NCBI RefSeq assembly: GCF_019075875.1
Contig: NZ_JAHOOZ010000003.1
Coordinates: forward strand, 186,001-250,000
Reading direction: 5' to 3'
Origin: Novosphingobium sp. G106
Lineage (GTDB): Bacteria; Pseudomonadota; Alphaproteobacteria; Sphingomonadales; Sphingomonadaceae
Length of the DNA stretch: 64,000 nt
In this document: one piece after another, positions 50,405 to 60,872 of the stretch
Numbering within the stretch: position 1 is the stretch's first letter
Layout: every line of letters starts with the position of its first letter
Program-made: the position numbers and the translations under genes
Notes under the pieces: model-generated
Databases searched by the model: none
Told to the model about the DNA's origin: nothing
What the model saw: the letters and a program-made list of their open reading frames with translations, nothing else

Positions 50405-52750
50405 ATGGCCGAGTCGCATCACGATCACCACCACGGCGCCCATTCCGGGTCGCCGATAGCGGAACTGGCAGTCGATCCTGTCTGCGGAATGAGCGTCGAT
50501 CCTGCGGTTACCCCGCATGTCGCGACTCATGCCGGCGCACACCATTACTTCTGTAGTGCCGGCTGCCTCGCCAAGTTCAACGCCGATCCAGCACGCTACG
50601 CAAGCGGCGCGCCAGAGCGAGCCGAGCCAGTGCCCGAAGGCGCAATCTGGACCTGCCCGATGCACCCCGAGATTCAACGGCCGGGTCCGGGAAGCTGTCC
50701 GATCTGCGGCATGGCGTTGGAGCCGATGACACCGACGCTGAATGACGGGCCTTCCGCCGAGTATTCCGACATGAAGCGGCGCTTCGTTATCGGGCTGATC
50801 CTGGCGTTGCCGGTAGTCGCGCTCGAGATGGGCGGACATCTTCTGGGCCTCAACCAGGTGATCGGCCAGCAGATGTCGAACTGGCTGCAAATGGCGCTCG
50901 CGACGCCGGTCGTGCTCTGGGCTGGCTGGCCGTTTTTCGAGCGCGGCTGGGCCTCGCTGAAAAGCCGTCATCTCAACATGTTCACGCTGATCGCCATGGG
51001 AACGGGTGTCGCCTGGACCTACAGCGTGGCGGCCACGCTCGTGCCGGATGTCTTCCCGATGGCGTTCCGCACGGCCCACGGCGCGGTTCCGGCTTATTTC
51101 GAGGCGGCGGCGGTGATCACGGTGCTGGTCCTGCTCGGCCAACTGCTCGAACTGCGCGCACGCGAGACGACAAGCGGCGCGATCCGTGCCTTGCTCGACC
51201 TCTCGCCCAAGCTCGCGCGGCGGGTTCGTACCGATGGATCGGATGAGGAAATCACGCTCGATGCGGTTCTGGTCGGCGACACGCTGCGGGTTCGCCCAGG
51301 CGAGAAGGTGCCGGTAGACGGCGTGGTCCTCGACGGCCGCGGCACTGTCGACGAGTCGATGGTAACCGGCGAGTCCATGCCCGTGACCAAGGAAACTGGC
51401 TCGAAGCTGATCGGAGGCACGATCAACCAGACCGGCGGCATTGTCATGCGTGCCGAGAAGATCGGGCGCAACACCATGCTCTCGCGCATTGTCCAGATGG
51501 TCGCCGATGCGCAGCGCAGCCGTGCGCCGATCCAGCGGCTTGCCGATACGGTTTCGGGCTGGTTCGTTCCCGCAGTGATCGCGGTCGCGGTGCTGGCTTT
51601 CATCGTCTGGTCGCTCGTCGGTCCGCCCCCTGCGATGGGCTATGGCTTGATCGCAGCGGTCGCGGTGCTCATCATTGCCTGCCCTTGCGCGCTTGGTCTC
51701 GCGACGCCGATGTCGATCATGGTCGGGGTTGGGCGAGGGGCGCATGCGGGCATTCTCATCAAGAACGCGGAAAGCCTCGAGCGCATGGAAAAGGTCGACA
51801 CGCTCGTCGTCGACAAGACGGGCACGCTCACGCAGGGCCAGCCCGCTGTGGTCGCTGTCGAGACGACCGAAGGTTTCGGCGAGGACGAAGTGCTGCGCCT
51901 TGCCGCCAGTCTCGAACGCAGCAGCGAACATCCGCTGGCGCTTGCCATCGTCAAGGCCGCGGAGGATCGGAACCTCACCATCAGCGAGCCCAGCGAAGTC
52001 GATCAGCCTGTCGGAAAAGGGATCACGGGCCTCATCGACGGACGCCGCATTGTCGCGGGCAATGCACGATTTCTGGACGAGCAGGGCATTGCGACGGCCG
52101 ATCTTGCCGCGCGAGCCGACCGGCTTCGCAGCGAAGGCGCGACCGCGATCTTCCTTGGTGTTGATGGCAAGATGGCGGGTGCCATCGGCATCGCGGATCC
52201 CATCAAAGAAACGACGCCTGCAGCGCTCAAGGCACTCGCCGAGGCGGGCCTCCATATCATCATGCTGACCGGCGACAATCGCGTCACGGCAGAGGCGATT
52301 GCCCGCCGCCTGGGTATCGCGGATATTGAGGCCGATGTTCTGCCCGACCAGAAGAGCGCGGTAGTCAAGCGCCTGAGGGAACAGGGCCGGATCGTCGCCA
52401 TGGCCGGCGACGGTGTGAATGATGCGCCCGCGCTCGCTGCCGCCGACGTCGGCATTGCCATGGGTTCGGGCACCGATGTCGCGATCGAAAGCGCAGGGGT
52501 GACACTGCTCAAGGGCGATCTCACCGGCATTGTCCGCGCCCGGCACCTCAGCCATGCGACCATGGGCAACATTCGCCAGAACCTATTTTTCGCCTTTGCC
52601 TATAATGTCGCGGGCATACCGGTGGCGGCGGGCGCGCTGTACCCGTTATTCGGCTTGATGCTTTCGCCGATCATCGCCGCGGCGGCGATGGCCCTCTCCT
52701 CGGTGAGTGTCATCGGCAATTCCCTGCGTCTCAGGAGAGTCGCGCTATGA
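50405..52750 (+). CDS. Copper-translocating P-type ATPase
   Basis: A 781-residue P1B-type ATPase. The N-terminus is His-rich (MAESHHDHHHGAHSG), then a YHS domain (AVDPVCGMSVDPA) and a Cys4-type heavy-metal motif (CPMHPEIQRPGPGSCPICGM). Membrane domain with CPC metal site (IIACPCALGLATPM); actuator TGES; phosphorylation DKTGTLTQGQ; nucleotide domain HP (SEHPLALAI); hinge GDGVNDAPAL. It exports Cu(I) from the cytoplasm. The start at 50405 has AAGGAG upstream; the frame is open from a GTG at 50366. The stop overlaps the MerR gene. Confidence 0.95.
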   Translation: MAESHHDHHHGAHSGSPIAELAVDPVCGMSVDPAVTPHVATHAGAHHYFCSAGCLAKFNADPARYASGAPERAEPVPEGAIWTCPMHPEIQRPGPGSCPICGMALEPMTPTLNDGPSAEYSDMKRRFVIGLILALPVVALEMGGHLLGLNQVIGQQMSNWLQMALATPVVLWAGWPFFERGWASLKSRHLNMFTLIAMGTGVAWTYSVAATLVPDVFPMAFRTAHGAVPAYFEAAAVITVLVLLGQLLELRARETTSGAIRALLDLSPKLARRVRTDGSDEEITLDAVLVGDTLRVRPGEKVPVDGVVLDGRGTVDESMVTGESMPVTKETGSKLIGGTINQTGGIVMRAEKIGRNTMLSRIVQMVADAQRSRAPIQRLADTVSGWFVPAVIAVAVLAFIVWSLVGPPPAMGYGLIAAVAVLIIACPCALGLATPMSIMVGVGRGAHAGILIKNAESLERMEKVDTLVVDKTGTLTQGQPAVVAVETTEGFGEDEVLRLAASLERSSEHPLALAIVKAAEDRNLTISEPSEVDQPVGKGITGLIDGRRIVAGNARFLDEQGIATADLAARADRLRSEGATAIFLGVDGKMAGAIGIADPIKETTPAALKALAEAGLHIIMLTGDNRVTAEAIARRLGIADIEADVLPDQKSAVVKRLREQGRIVAMAGDGVNDAPALAAADVGIAMGSGTDVAIESAGVTLLKGDLTGIVRARHLSHATMGNIRQNLFFAFAYNVAGIPVAAGALYPLFGLMLSPIIAAAAMALSSVSVIGNSLRLRRVAL

Positions 52751-53195
52751 ATATCGGAGAGGTGTCGATTGCGACAGGTGTGTCGCAGCGGATGATCCGT
52801 CACTACGAATGCATCGGCTGATGCCGCTGCCCGACCGGCGTGACAATGGATATCGAGACTATCCGCCCCGTTCGGTGGAGCGCCTGCGCTTCATTGCCAA
52901 TGCCCGCGATCTGGGGTTTTTGGTCGAAGAGATATCCGCGCTTCTCGGACTATGGGATGATCGGGAAAGAGCTAGCAGCGAGGTCAAGGCTATCGCGCTC
53001 GAACATGCCTCGGATCTTGCGCGCAAAGCGGCGGCACTGGAAGCGATGCGACGTACGCTGCTCGACCTGGTCGAGGCGTGCAGCGGCGATGCGCGCCCCG
53101 ATTGTCCGATCCTTGCCGGACTAGCCGAAAAGCGCGAGCGCCGCCCGACCCCGGAATTGACAGCGGCCCGTCGCAGGCGGAAAGAAGTCGTGTGA
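52747..53195 (+). pseudogene. MerR/CueR-like regulator with a one-base deletion
   Basis: Begins MNIGEVSIATGVSQRMIRHY in frame with an ATG overlapping the ATPase stop, then hits TGA after ECIG at about 52819. Restoring one C there gives GLMPLPDRRDNGYRDYPPRS and the rest of a CueR-like protein (VERLRFIANARDLGFLVEEI, the dimerisation helix, and a C-terminal ARPDCPILAGLA metal loop). It would have activated the neighbouring copper genes. Unlike most other breaks in the window this is a loss, not a gain. Confidence 0.82.
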
Positions 53196-53563
53196 AGCGC
53201 TGGTTTACTCTGTTGCTGCTTGCAGGAGCACTGCTTGGCCTGGTCGGCCAAGAAGCAGCCTTTGCGCGTGTCATGCCGGCTCCGAAGGCCGAGCCAGTGT
53301 CTGCTTCCGAGCAGATGAGCCCAGAATGCGCGGAAATGATGGGGCTCACAAAGCAAAAGCCGAAATCCGATCAGCCCTGCCAGGGCATGACGCCCGAATG
53401 CATCGCGAAGATGGGCTGTGCGGCGCCTCTGGCGCTGTTGCCGCCCCTGGCACCCGATGCAGCGCCGGAATTCCGCGCCATGCTTCCGGATATCATACCG
53501 GCAGCCCCCCTTGTCGGCCGAAACTTCGGTCCAGAGCCCGAACCACCCGCACGCCTTGGCTGA
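53192..53563 (+). CDS. Exported protein of the copper cluster
   Basis: A 123-residue protein from GTG (overlapping the MerR stop) with a signal peptide (VKRWFTLLLLAGALLGLVGQ). The mature part carries two similar Cys/Met motifs, SPECAEMMGL and TPECIAKMGC, which could bind copper, then a Pro-rich tail. No family name is certain. Similar small genes recur in sphingomonad copper islands. Confidence 0.68.
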   Translation: MKRWFTLLLLAGALLGLVGQEAAFARVMPAPKAEPVSASEQMSPECAEMMGLTKQKPKSDQPCQGMTPECIAKMGCAAPLALLPPLAPDAAPEFRAMLPDIIPAAPLVGRNFGPEPEPPARLG

Positions 53564-53634
53564 ACCCGAGCGGTGCGCGGCGAACCCGTAGGTTCGCCTC
53601 GTGCCTCCCCATTGTTCAACCAAGGATACCCCAC

Positions 53635-53898
53635 ATGAAGACGTTTCTCACGCTCGCCGCTGTCGCGGCAGCACTCGCTACCGCATCCGCCGCCTCGGCG
53701 CATGATACAGCTACGGGCCATTGGGAGTGGCGCAGCCAGCCCACGTTTGGCCCCAAGTCGACCGGACCCTCGCGCCTCCGTGTTTGGGTCAAGGGCACCG
53801 AGGCCAGCATGGCTAACTGCGACTGCGGCATGATGAAGACCGATGATGCAGGATGCATGGACATGCGCGGCAAGGGCGCAGCCCCTTCGGCCGGCTAA
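53635..53898 (+). CDS. Small exported protein of the copper cluster
   Basis: An 87-residue protein with a signal peptide (MKTFLTLAAVAAALATASAA). The mature sequence starts HDTATGHWEWRSQPTFGPKS and ends with a Cys/Met-rich stretch (MANCDCGMMKTDDAGCMDM) that looks suited to Cu(I). Function unknown. A hairpin follows at 53944-53979. Confidence 0.68.
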   Translation: MKTFLTLAAVAAALATASAASAHDTATGHWEWRSQPTFGPKSTGPSRLRVWVKGTEASMANCDCGMMKTDDAGCMDMRGKGAAPSAG

Positions 53899-53943
53899 GG
53901 CGATTGCCTGGCCGATAGCGATAGAGCCCAAGGCCAGGCGCGC

Positions 53944-53979
53944 GGCGCCGGCGGAGTATGACCCCCCTCCGCCGGCGCC
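53944..53979 (+). terminator. Strong hairpin between cop and cus genes
   Basis: GGCGCCGGCGGAG pairs over 13 bp with CTCCGCCGGCGCC around a ten-base loop. No T-run follows, so it may slow or partly terminate transcription between the cop and cus gene groups. Confidence 0.5.
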
Positions 53980-54033
53980 CCGTTAGCCCCAAGCCTTTGA
54001 GGCGCGTCGCTTCCTGCCGATCAGGAGACACCC

Positions 54034-55263
54034 ATGCGAATGATTGTTCTGGCGCCGCTGCTCGCGGCGATCCCCAGCGCAGCCCTGGCTGAGCCGCTAA
54101 CTTTCGACGCGGCGCTGCGGCGTGCCGGAAGCGAGGCGCCGTCACTCAAGGCGAGCGCGTCCGGTGTTGATGCCGCTCGTTCCGCCGAGACAGCATCGGG
54201 CCAGCTGCCCGATCCCACGCTGTCCGTCGGCATCGATAATTTTCCCATTTCGGGGCCGCCTGCCTTCAGTTTCACGCGCGATAGCATGACGATGGCCCGC
54301 ATCGGGGTGGAGCAGGCATTCCCCAACCCCGCCAAGCGCCGAGCCCAGCGCGAACGCGCGCAGGCAGACATTGGCATTGCCGAGGCAGGGGCCGCGATCG
54401 AAGCGCAGAACGTCCGTCTCGAAACCGCGCTGGCCTGGGTCGATCTCTACTACGCGAAGCGGCGGCTCGCCCAATTGCAGGTCCTCGATCAAAGTCTCGG
54501 CGATCTTCAGGCGACGGTATCGGCAAGGCTGGCCTCGGGCTCGGCGCGCCCCAGCGCGGCGCTCGAACCCGAGCAGCTGCGCGCTGCAGTGAGCGACCGG
54601 CGCAGCGAACTGACTGCCGATGTCGGCAAGGCTCGGGCGCGCCTCGCGCGCTTTACCGGCGATCCCGAGGCCGAAATAGCGGGCGATCCCCCCATGCTCG
54701 ATGTGGATCGCGCCGAGCTGGCGGCAGGACTTGCGGAGCTGCCGCGCCTGCAGTCCCTCGATTCCCAAACCAAAGCGGCCGACGCAGAGACCGAACTTGC
54801 CCGTGCCGACAAGCGTCCCGATTGGCGGGTCAACACTTCCTACGGCCGCCGCGATCCCGCCTATGGCGACATGGTCTCGGTCGGTGTCAGCATCGACCTG
54901 CCGCTATTCGCCAAGCGCCGGCAGGATCCCAAGATCGCCGCGCGCGCGAGCGAGGCCGAGCGAGCGCGGTTGATGCGCGCGGCCGGCGAACGCGAAGTCG
55001 TAGCCGCGCTCGATGGCGATCTCGCCGACCATGCCATGCACCATCAGCGGCTCATGAACGCGCGCAATACCCTGGTGCCGCTCGCCACACGCCGGGCCGA
55101 GCTCGACATGGCAAGCTATGCCGCAGGCAAGCTCGATCTCGGAAGCGCGCTGCTCTCGACGCTCGCGCTTGCCGAAGCCGAGGTCGATGCGCTGGCACGC
55201 GAAGCCGATGTCGCGCGCGACGCGATCCGGATCAATTTTACCTATGGAGAGACGCAGCCATGA
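54034..55263 (+). CDS. cusC: TolC-family outer-membrane channel, CusC-like
   Basis: A 409-residue outer-membrane efflux protein. Signal peptide MRMIVLAPLLAAIPSAALAE. The two OEP repeats are visible as long helical hairpins (LTFDAALRRAGSEAPSLKAS, ENPF-type PTLSVGIDNFPISGPPAFSF; RLQSLDSQTKAADAETELAR, GVSIDLPLFAKRRQDPKI). It docks to CusA/CusB to carry copper out of the cell. Its stop overlaps the cusB start. Confidence 0.88.
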   Translation: MRMIVLAPLLAAIPSAALAEPLTFDAALRRAGSEAPSLKASASGVDAARSAETASGQLPDPTLSVGIDNFPISGPPAFSFTRDSMTMARIGVEQAFPNPAKRRAQRERAQADIGIAEAGAAIEAQNVRLETALAWVDLYYAKRRLAQLQVLDQSLGDLQATVSARLASGSARPSAALEPEQLRAAVSDRRSELTADVGKARARLARFTGDPEAEIAGDPPMLDVDRAELAAGLAELPRLQSLDSQTKAADAETELARADKRPDWRVNTSYGRRDPAYGDMVSVGVSIDLPLFAKRRQDPKIAARASEAERARLMRAAGEREVVAALDGDLADHAMHHQRLMNARNTLVPLATRRAELDMASYAAGKLDLGSALLSTLALAEAEVDALAREADVARDAIRINFTYGETQP

Positions 55264-56495
55264 CCTGGCAGGCGAAACAGGCGGCGCTGTGGGGCGCTGG
55301 AGCATTGACCGTGGCACTGATCGCTGGTGGCGGCGGCTATTGGCTCGGCCACAGGGAAGCCCCTGCGAGCGAAACGGCGTCGACCCAGTCGGGGCGGAAG
55401 GTCCTCTACTGGTACGACCCGATGGTGCCGGCCGAGCACTACGACAACCCCAATTCCCTATCGTCGATGGGGATGAAGACACAGCCCAAATATGCCGATG
55501 AAGCGCCTGCTGCGAATGCAGAACCCGGCGTCAGTATCGATCCGGCCGCGAGGCAAAACCTTGGACTGCGCACGGCAACGGCACAGATCGGCAGTCTGCC
55601 ATCGGCGCTCACCGTCACCGGCACGATCGATTTCAACCAGCGAAATGTTGCGGTCGTCCAGGCGCGCTCAGGTGGGTTCGTCACGCGGGTCTATGGCCGC
55701 GCGCCCGGCGATGTGATCGGCGCTGGTGCGCCGATCGCGGACCTGCAATTGCCCGAATGGGGCGGCGCGCAGGGAGAGTTTCTCGCCGTCAAACGGCTCG
55801 GCAAGCCGGAACTCACCGCCGCCGCAAGGCAGCGCCTGCGGTTGATGGGGATGTCGGACGGATTGATCGCGGGGGTCGAGCGTAGCGGGCGCACGAACGG
55901 CACGGTGACGATCAGCTCGCCAATTGGGGGGGTCATCCAGACACTCGATGCGCGTGCAGGCGTGACGCTCGCCCAGGGCCAGACACTCGCGCAAGTGACC
56001 GGGGTCGGGACGGTGTGGCTGAACGCCGCGGTGCCCGAAGTACAAGCGGGTACGCTCAGGATTGGCCAGAACGCGACCGCAACGCTCGCCGCTTTTCCAG
56101 GTGAAACTTTCACTGGCCGGGTCATCGCAATCCTGCCGACAACGCAGGCGGAGAGCCGCACGCTGACCGTGCGGATCGAACTCGCCAATCGCGGCGGACG
56201 GCTGCGCCCCGGCATGTTCGCCAGTGTCGCCCTCGGCGGCGATCAACGGCAGGCCCTGCTCGTCCCGAGCGAGGCCGTGATCCGGACCGGCGCTCGCACC
56301 CTCGTCATGCTCGCTCTCGATGGTGGCCGGTACCGCCCGGCCGAAGTGCGCGCCGGCCGGGAAGGCGGCGGAAAGACCGAAATCCTCCAAGGCCTAAGCG
56401 CTGGCGAGAACGTTGTCGCGTCCGGCGAGTTCCTGCTTGATTCCGAGGCGAGCCTGACCGGCATCGCTGCACGCCCGCTGGAGAGCCGCAAGTGA
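55260..56495 (+). CDS. cusB: RND periplasmic adaptor, CusB-like
   Basis: A 411-residue membrane-fusion protein. One N-terminal anchor ([20 protein letters not shown]), a heavy-metal motif of the CusB type ([34 protein letters not shown]), a lipoyl/hairpin part ([20 protein letters not shown]), and beta-barrel and membrane-proximal domains ([38 protein letters not shown]). It joins CusA to CusC and receives copper from the CusF-like chaperone. The start overlaps cusC (ATGA). Confidence 0.92.
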   Translation: MTWQAKQAALWGAGALTVALIAGGGGYWLGHREAPASETASTQSGRKVLYWYDPMVPAEHYDNPNSLSSMGMKTQPKYADEAPAANAEPGVSIDPAARQNLGLRTATAQIGSLPSALTVTGTIDFNQRNVAVVQARSGGFVTRVYGRAPGDVIGAGAPIADLQLPEWGGAQGEFLAVKRLGKPELTAAARQRLRLMGMSDGLIAGVERSGRTNGTVTISSPIGGVIQTLDARAGVTLAQGQTLAQVTGVGTVWLNAAVPEVQAGTLRIGQNATATLAAFPGETFTGRVIAILPTTQAESRTLTVRIELANRGGRLRPGMFASVALGGDQRQALLVPSEAVIRTGARTLVMLALDGGRYRPAEVRAGREGGGKTEILQGLSAGENVVASGEFLLDSEASLTGIAARPLESRK

Positions 56496-59400
56496 TCGCC
56501 AGCATAATCCGCGCATCTGTAAGAGCCCGCAATCTGGTGATTGCGATCGCTCTGGTTCTGACCGTGATCGGCATAGCGGCGGTCAGGACCACGCCGGTCG
56601 ACGCGCTCCCGGACTTGTCCGACGTGCAGGTGATCATCCGCACGACCTACCCGGGCCAGGCGCCGCAGATCGTCGAAAACCAGGTCACCTATCCGATCAC
56701 CTCGACCATGCTCTCGGTACCGGGTGCGCGCGTCGTGCGCGGCTATTCCTTCGTCGGTGACAACTTCGTCTATGTGCTCTTCGACGACGGCACGGACCTC
56801 TACTGGGCGCGAAGCCGCGTGCTCGAATATCTAAGCCAGGTGCAGAGCCGCCTGCCCGAAGGCGCCAAGGCCTCACTCGGCCCCGATGCGACCGGGGTCG
56901 GATGGATCTACGAATATGCGCTGGTCGACAAGACCGGTCGGCACGATCTCGCTGAGCTGCGCTCGATCCAGGACTGGTTCCTGCGTTTCGAACTCAAGAC
57001 CGTTCCCGGCGTCGCCGAGGTCGCGAGCATCGGCGGCATGGTCAAGCAGTACCAGGTCGTCGTCGATCCACAGAAGCTCGCGGCCTATGGTGTGACGGCC
57101 GATCAGGTGGCCGAGGCCCTGAAGCGCGCCAACCAGGAGACCGGCGGGGCGAGCGTCGAGATGGCGGGCGCCGAATATACCGTGCGCGCCAGCGGATACC
57201 TCAAGACGCTCGATGACTTCCGCGCGGTGCCGATCCGCACTGCGGCGGGCGGTATCCCGGTCACGCTGGGCGACGTTGCCACGATCCAGATCGGCCCTGA
57301 AATGCGGCGCGGCATCGCCGAGCTCAATGGCGAAGGCGAAGTCGCCGGCGGTGTCATCGTCATGCGCCAGGGTCAGAATGCACGAGCGGTTATCGATGGC
57401 GTCAGGACCAAGCTCGACGAACTCAAGAGAAGCCTGCCGCCCGGCGTCGAAATCGTCCCCACCTATGACCGTTCGGGACTGATCGATCGTGCCGTCGATA
57501 ACCTCACGGGCAAACTCTTCGAGGAGTTCGTCATTGTCGCGCTCGTCTGCGCGCTGTTCCTGTGGCACGCGCGCTCGGCGCTGGTCGCGATCCTGACCTT
57601 GCCGCTCGGCATCCTGACCGCATTCATCGTGATGCGCCTGCAGGGGCTCAATGCCAACATCCTGTCGCTCGGCGGCATCGCTATCGCCATCGGCGCGATG
57701 GTCGATGCGGCGGTGGTGATGATCGAGAATGCGCACAAGCATCTCGAGCGCTGGCATCGCGACAATCCTGATGCCGAGCCGGACAGTGTGACGCGCTGGC
57801 GGCTCGTCACCGAGGCCGCCGCGGAAGTCGGGCCGGCGCTCTTCCTCAGCCTCCTCATCATCACCTTCTCGTTCCTGCCGATCTTTACGCTCCAGGGGCA
57901 AGAAGGACGACTGTTCTCGCCGCTGGCTTTCACCAAGACCTATGCGATGGCGGCTGCTGCCTTCCTGTCGATTACGCTGATCCCGGTACTTATGGGCCTG
58001 CTGATCCGGGGCCGCATCCCAAGCGAGGACGCAAATCCGATCAACCGCTGGCTTGCGCGAGCATACCGCCCGGCGATCGATTGGGTCTTGCGGCGGCCCA
58101 AGCAGACTTTGCTGATCGCCGCGTTGATCTTCGCAACCACGCTTTGGCCGATGTCCCGGATCGGCGGAGAGTTCTTGCCCCAGATGAATGAGGGCGATCT
58201 CCTCTACATGCCCTCGGCGCTGCCGGGCCTTTCGCCAGCGGAAGCGGGCCGGTTGCTCCAGCAGACCGACCGGCTGATCAAGACTGTGCCAGAAGTTGAA
58301 AGTGTCTTCGGCAAGGCCGGCCGCGCCGACAGCGCGACCGATCCCGCGCCGCTCGAAATGTTCGAGACGACAATCCGCTTTAAGCCCCGCGACCAATGGC
58401 GTCCGGGAATGACGCCGGAGAAGCTGGTCGATGAGCTTGATGCGCGGGTGAAAGTGCCGGGCCTTGCCAATTTCTGGATCCCACCGATCCGCAATCGCAT
58501 CGACATGCTCGCGACCGGGATCAAGAGCCCGGTCGGCATCAAGATCGCGGGGGCCGACCTTTCCGAGATCGACCGCACGGCAAAGCAGATCGAGCAGGTG
58601 GTAAAGGGCGTTCCCGGCGTAAGCTCGGCGCTCGCCGAACGACTGACTGGCGGGCGCTATATCGATGTCGACGTCGATCGCGCTGCGGCGGGCCGCTACG
58701 GTCTCAACGTCGCGGACGTCCAGGCTGTAATCTCGGGCGCGATCGGCGGTGAGAACATTGGCCAGACGGTCGAAGGTCTGGCGCGTTATCCGATCAGCGT
58801 GCGTTACCCGCGCGAGCTGCGCGACAGCCCCTATAAGCTGGCAAGCCTGCCGGTTCTGACGCCCTCTGGCCAGCAAATCACACTGGGCACGGTGGCCAGC
58901 GTTCGGGTCAGCGACGGTCCGCCGATGCTCCGGAGCGAGAATGGCCGGCCCGTCACCTGGATCTACGTCGATGGACGCGGCCGCGACATGCAGGCGCTGG
59001 TCAGCGACATCCAGCGCGCGATTGCCAAAGACGTGACACTACCGCCCGGCGTCAGCGTCTCCTACACCGGCCAATACGAGTTCTTCGTCCGCGCCAAGGA
59101 ACGGATGAAGCTCGTCATCCCGGTGACGCTCGTGATCATCTTCGCGCTGCTCTACCTGACCTTCCGCCGCTGGGACGAAGCTCTCCTGATCATGGGCACG
59201 CTCCCGTTCGCGCTAACCGGTGGCCTCTGGCTGCTCTACCTGCTCGGCTACAATCAATCGGTCGCAAGCGCGGTCGGGTTCATCGCTCTCGCCGGCGTCG
59301 CGGCGGAGTTCGGCGTGGTCATGCTGATCTACCTGAAGCATGCGCTCGCGGAGCGCGGTGACGCCCCCGATGCGGGCCAGGTCGAAGGCGCGGTACGCGA

Positions 59401-59641
59401 GGGCGCGCTTCTGCGCGTGCGGCCCAAGGCGATGACCGTCGCAGTGATCCTTGCCGGCCTGCTGCCGATCCTGCTCGGCACCGGCACGGGCTCCGAGGTC
59501 ATGAGCCGGATCGCCGCTCCGATGATCGGCGGGATGCTCACCGCACCGCTACTCTCGATGTTCGTTATTCCCGCCGCCTACCTGCTGATGCGGCGGCGCG
59601 CTGTTTCCCAACCTGTTCAACCCGAAGGAGAAGACCGATGA
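56492..59641 (+). CDS. cusA: RND heavy-metal efflux pump, CusA-like
   Basis: A 1049-residue resistance-nodulation-division transporter of the HME class in the inner membrane. GTG start overlapping cusB. Opening span ([20 protein letters not shown]), [40 protein letters not shown]; the proton-relay span IV ([20 protein letters not shown]); porter-domain Met residues such as [18 protein letters not shown] and [18 protein letters not shown] correspond to the Cus methionine sites. The end is [20 protein letters not shown]. The Met pattern favours Cu/Ag over Zn/Cd. Confidence 0.94.
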   Translation: MIASIIRASVRARNLVIAIALVLTVIGIAAVRTTPVDALPDLSDVQVIIRTTYPGQAPQIVENQVTYPITSTMLSVPGARVVRGYSFVGDNFVYVLFDDGTDLYWARSRVLEYLSQVQSRLPEGAKASLGPDATGVGWIYEYALVDKTGRHDLAELRSIQDWFLRFELKTVPGVAEVASIGGMVKQYQVVVDPQKLAAYGVTADQVAEALKRANQETGGASVEMAGAEYTVRASGYLKTLDDFRAVPIRTAAGGIPVTLGDVATIQIGPEMRRGIAELNGEGEVAGGVIVMRQGQNARAVIDGVRTKLDELKRSLPPGVEIVPTYDRSGLIDRAVDNLTGKLFEEFVIVALVCALFLWHARSALVAILTLPLGILTAFIVMRLQGLNANILSLGGIAIAIGAMVDAAVVMIENAHKHLERWHRDNPDAEPDSVTRWRLVTEAAAEVGPALFLSLLIITFSFLPIFTLQGQEGRLFSPLAFTKTYAMAAAAFLSITLIPVLMGLLIRGRIPSEDANPINRWLARAYRPAIDWVLRRPKQTLLIAALIFATTLWPMSRIGGEFLPQMNEGDLLYMPSALPGLSPAEAGRLLQQTDRLIKTVPEVESVFGKAGRADSATDPAPLEMFETTIRFKPRDQWRPGMTPEKLVDELDARVKVPGLANFWIPPIRNRIDMLATGIKSPVGIKIAGADLSEIDRTAKQIEQVVKGVPGVSSALAERLTGGRYIDVDVDRAAAGRYGLNVADVQAVISGAIGGENIGQTVEGLARYPISVRYPRELRDSPYKLASLPVLTPSGQQITLGTVASVRVSDGPPMLRSENGRPVTWIYVDGRGRDMQALVSDIQRAIAKDVTLPPGVSVSYTGQYEFFVRAKERMKLVIPVTLVIIFALLYLTFRRWDEALLIMGTLPFALTGGLWLLYLLGYNQSVASAVGFIALAGVAAEFGVVMLIYLKHALAERGDAPDAGQVEGAVREGALLRVRPKAMTVAVILAGLLPILLGTGTGSEVMSRIAAPMIGGMLTAPLLSMFVIPAAYLLMRRRAVSQPVQPEGEDR

Positions 59642-60021
59642 AACCTCTATATCTGACTGCTGCGCTTGCCGCTGCCGTGCTGCTTTCCGGCTGCGGCAAG
59701 AAGGCTGAGACCCCCGCTGCCGAGCCATCTGCGGCGCCGGCGCCTGCCGTCGCCAGTGCCGCTAGCGACATGGGCAAGATGGACATGCCCGTTGGGGCGA
59801 CCATGGCGAAGAGCACAGGCACGGTCACCGCGATCGACAAGGTGGCCGGAAAGATCACGCTCGATCATAAAGCAATCCCCGAGGTCAAATGGCCGGCGAT
59901 GACGATGGCCTTCGCCGCCAAGCCCGCGCTGCTCGAGAGCGTCGCGGTGGGAGACAAGGTCGCCTTCGACGTGACGATCACCGGCAATGCCGGCGAAGTC
60001 ACGGCGATCAAGAAGCAGTAA
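59638..60021 (+). CDS. cusF: CusF-like periplasmic copper chaperone (lipoprotein)
   Basis: A 127-residue protein with a lipoprotein signal ([15 protein letters not shown]). After a linker, the OB-fold CusF domain shows the Cu(I)-binding set: His in [20 protein letters not shown] together with the cation-pi Trp and two Met. It would pass Cu(I) to the CusB/CusA pump. The start overlaps the cusA stop by four bases. Confidence 0.9.
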   Translation: MKPLYLTAALAAAVLLSGCGKKAETPAAEPSAAPAPAVASAASDMGKMDMPVGATMAKSTGTVTAIDKVAGKITLDHKAIPEVKWPAMTMAFAAKPALLESVAVGDKVAFDVTITGNAGEVTAIKKQ

Positions 60022-60029
60022 AGGAGAAT

Positions 60030-60061
60030 GGGCCGGTCGCGGCAGTCGCCGCGGCCGGCCC
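60030..60061 (+). terminator. Hairpin after the cus operon
   Basis: GGGCCGGTCGCGGC pairs with GCCGCGGCCGGCCC (one G-T) around AGTC, nine bases after the cusF stop. There is no T-run, but the position between convergent genes fits a bidirectional terminator. Confidence 0.6.
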
Positions 60062-60063
60062 TC

Positions 60064-60390
60064 TCAGACTGTCCGCGGCGCAAGCAGAATGATGCCGGCC
60101 CCGACCAGGCAAACGGTCGCCCCGATCCCATCCCAGCGGTCGGGCCTCAATCCCTCGACTGCCCACAACCATCCCAGCGAGGCGGTGATATAGACGCCGC
60201 CATAGGCAGCATAGGCACGGCCAGCGGCGTTGCTGTCGACCAGCGTCAGCAGCCAGGCGAAAAGCGCGAGCGATGCCATTCCCGGCACGAGCCACCACGG
60301 TGACTTGCCGAGACGGAGCCATGCCCAGAAGCTGAAGCAGCCGGCAATTTCGGCAAGTGCGGCCCCCACATAAGCAAACAGCGTTGGCAT
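60064..60390 (-). CDS. YnfA/UPF0060 family small membrane protein
   Basis: A 108-residue protein with four spans: [51 protein letters not shown] and [20 protein letters not shown]. These segments match the UPF0060/YnfA family, related to small multidrug-resistance proteins. Its ATG shares a base with the stop of the MerR gene, so both are co-expressed. The transported substrate is not known. Confidence 0.88.
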   Translation of the reverse strand: MPTLFAYVGAALAEIAGCFSFWAWLRLGKSPWWLVPGMASLALFAWLLTLVDSNAAGRAYAAYGGVYITASLGWLWAVEGLRPDRWDGIGATVCLVGAGIILLAPRTV

Positions 60391-60803
60391 CAGACGCGGC
60401 TCCTTGAAGCGTCCGGGTCGGGCGCCAGCGCTTCGATGATCCGGCACTCGGCAACGGTGCCGCCGCCGCATGACGCGATGACGGCGCTCAGCTCGCGCCT
60501 GAGCGCAGTCAGGTCGGCGATCTTGCGGTCGACCTCGCGTAGATGCTCGCTGGTGATCTGATCGACGGTCGCGCAGTCGCGAGCCTGATCGTCCGACAAG
60601 TCGAGCAAGGCGCGGACCTGTTCGATCGCGAACCCGAGGTCGCGCGCACGGCGGATGAAAGACAACCGCGCAAGATGTTCGCTTCCATAGCTCCGGTAGT
60701 TGCCCTGCGTCCGCGCCGGCGCTGGCAGCAAGCCCGTCTGCTCGTAGTAGCGGACCGTTTCGACCTTGGTGGCGGTCGCCTTCGCCAGTTCGCCGATTTT
60801 CAT
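60390..60803 (-). CDS. MerR-family regulator, CadR/PbrR-like
   Basis: A 137-residue MerR protein. [23 protein letters not shown] and [20 protein letters not shown]; a long dimer helix; metal cysteines at C77 (QARDCATVD), C112 and C120 ([10 protein letters not shown]), close to the C77/C112/C119 set of CadR and PbrR. It would activate its target promoters when Cd, Pb or Zn is bound. It faces the CDF gene across a perfect dyad at 60810-60830. Confidence 0.88.
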   Translation of the reverse strand: MKIGELAKATATKVETVRYYEQTGLLPAPARTQGNYRSYGSEHLARLSFIRRARDLGFAIEQVRALLDLSDDQARDCATVDQITSEHLREVDRKIADLTALRRELSAVIASCGGGTVAECRIIEALAPDPDASRSRV

Positions 60804-60806
60804 CGC

Positions 60807-60837
60807 TTGACCCTCTAGTTGCTAGAGGGTGCATAGG
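60807..60837 (+). promoter_or_regulatory. MerR-type promoter and operator
   Basis: ACCCTCTAG and CTAGAGGGT form a perfect 9-bp dyad around TTG, between a TTGACC -35 box (60807-60812) and a CATAGG-like -10 box (about 60832-60837). The 19-base spacing is typical of MerR-activated promoters and points rightward to the CDF and czc genes. Confidence 0.75.
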
Positions 60838-60872
60838 GGACGCCGTAGCGAGAGTCGCGCGAGGAATTTCGG

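Noticed and set aside
49925..52555. An 876-residue open frame opposite the copper ATPase
   Set aside because: Arg/His/Asp-rich composition without motifs; the plus strand encodes a textbook P-type ATPase.
56873..58876. A 667-residue open frame opposite cusA
   Set aside because: Shadow of the RND pump; no ribosome site and unnatural composition.
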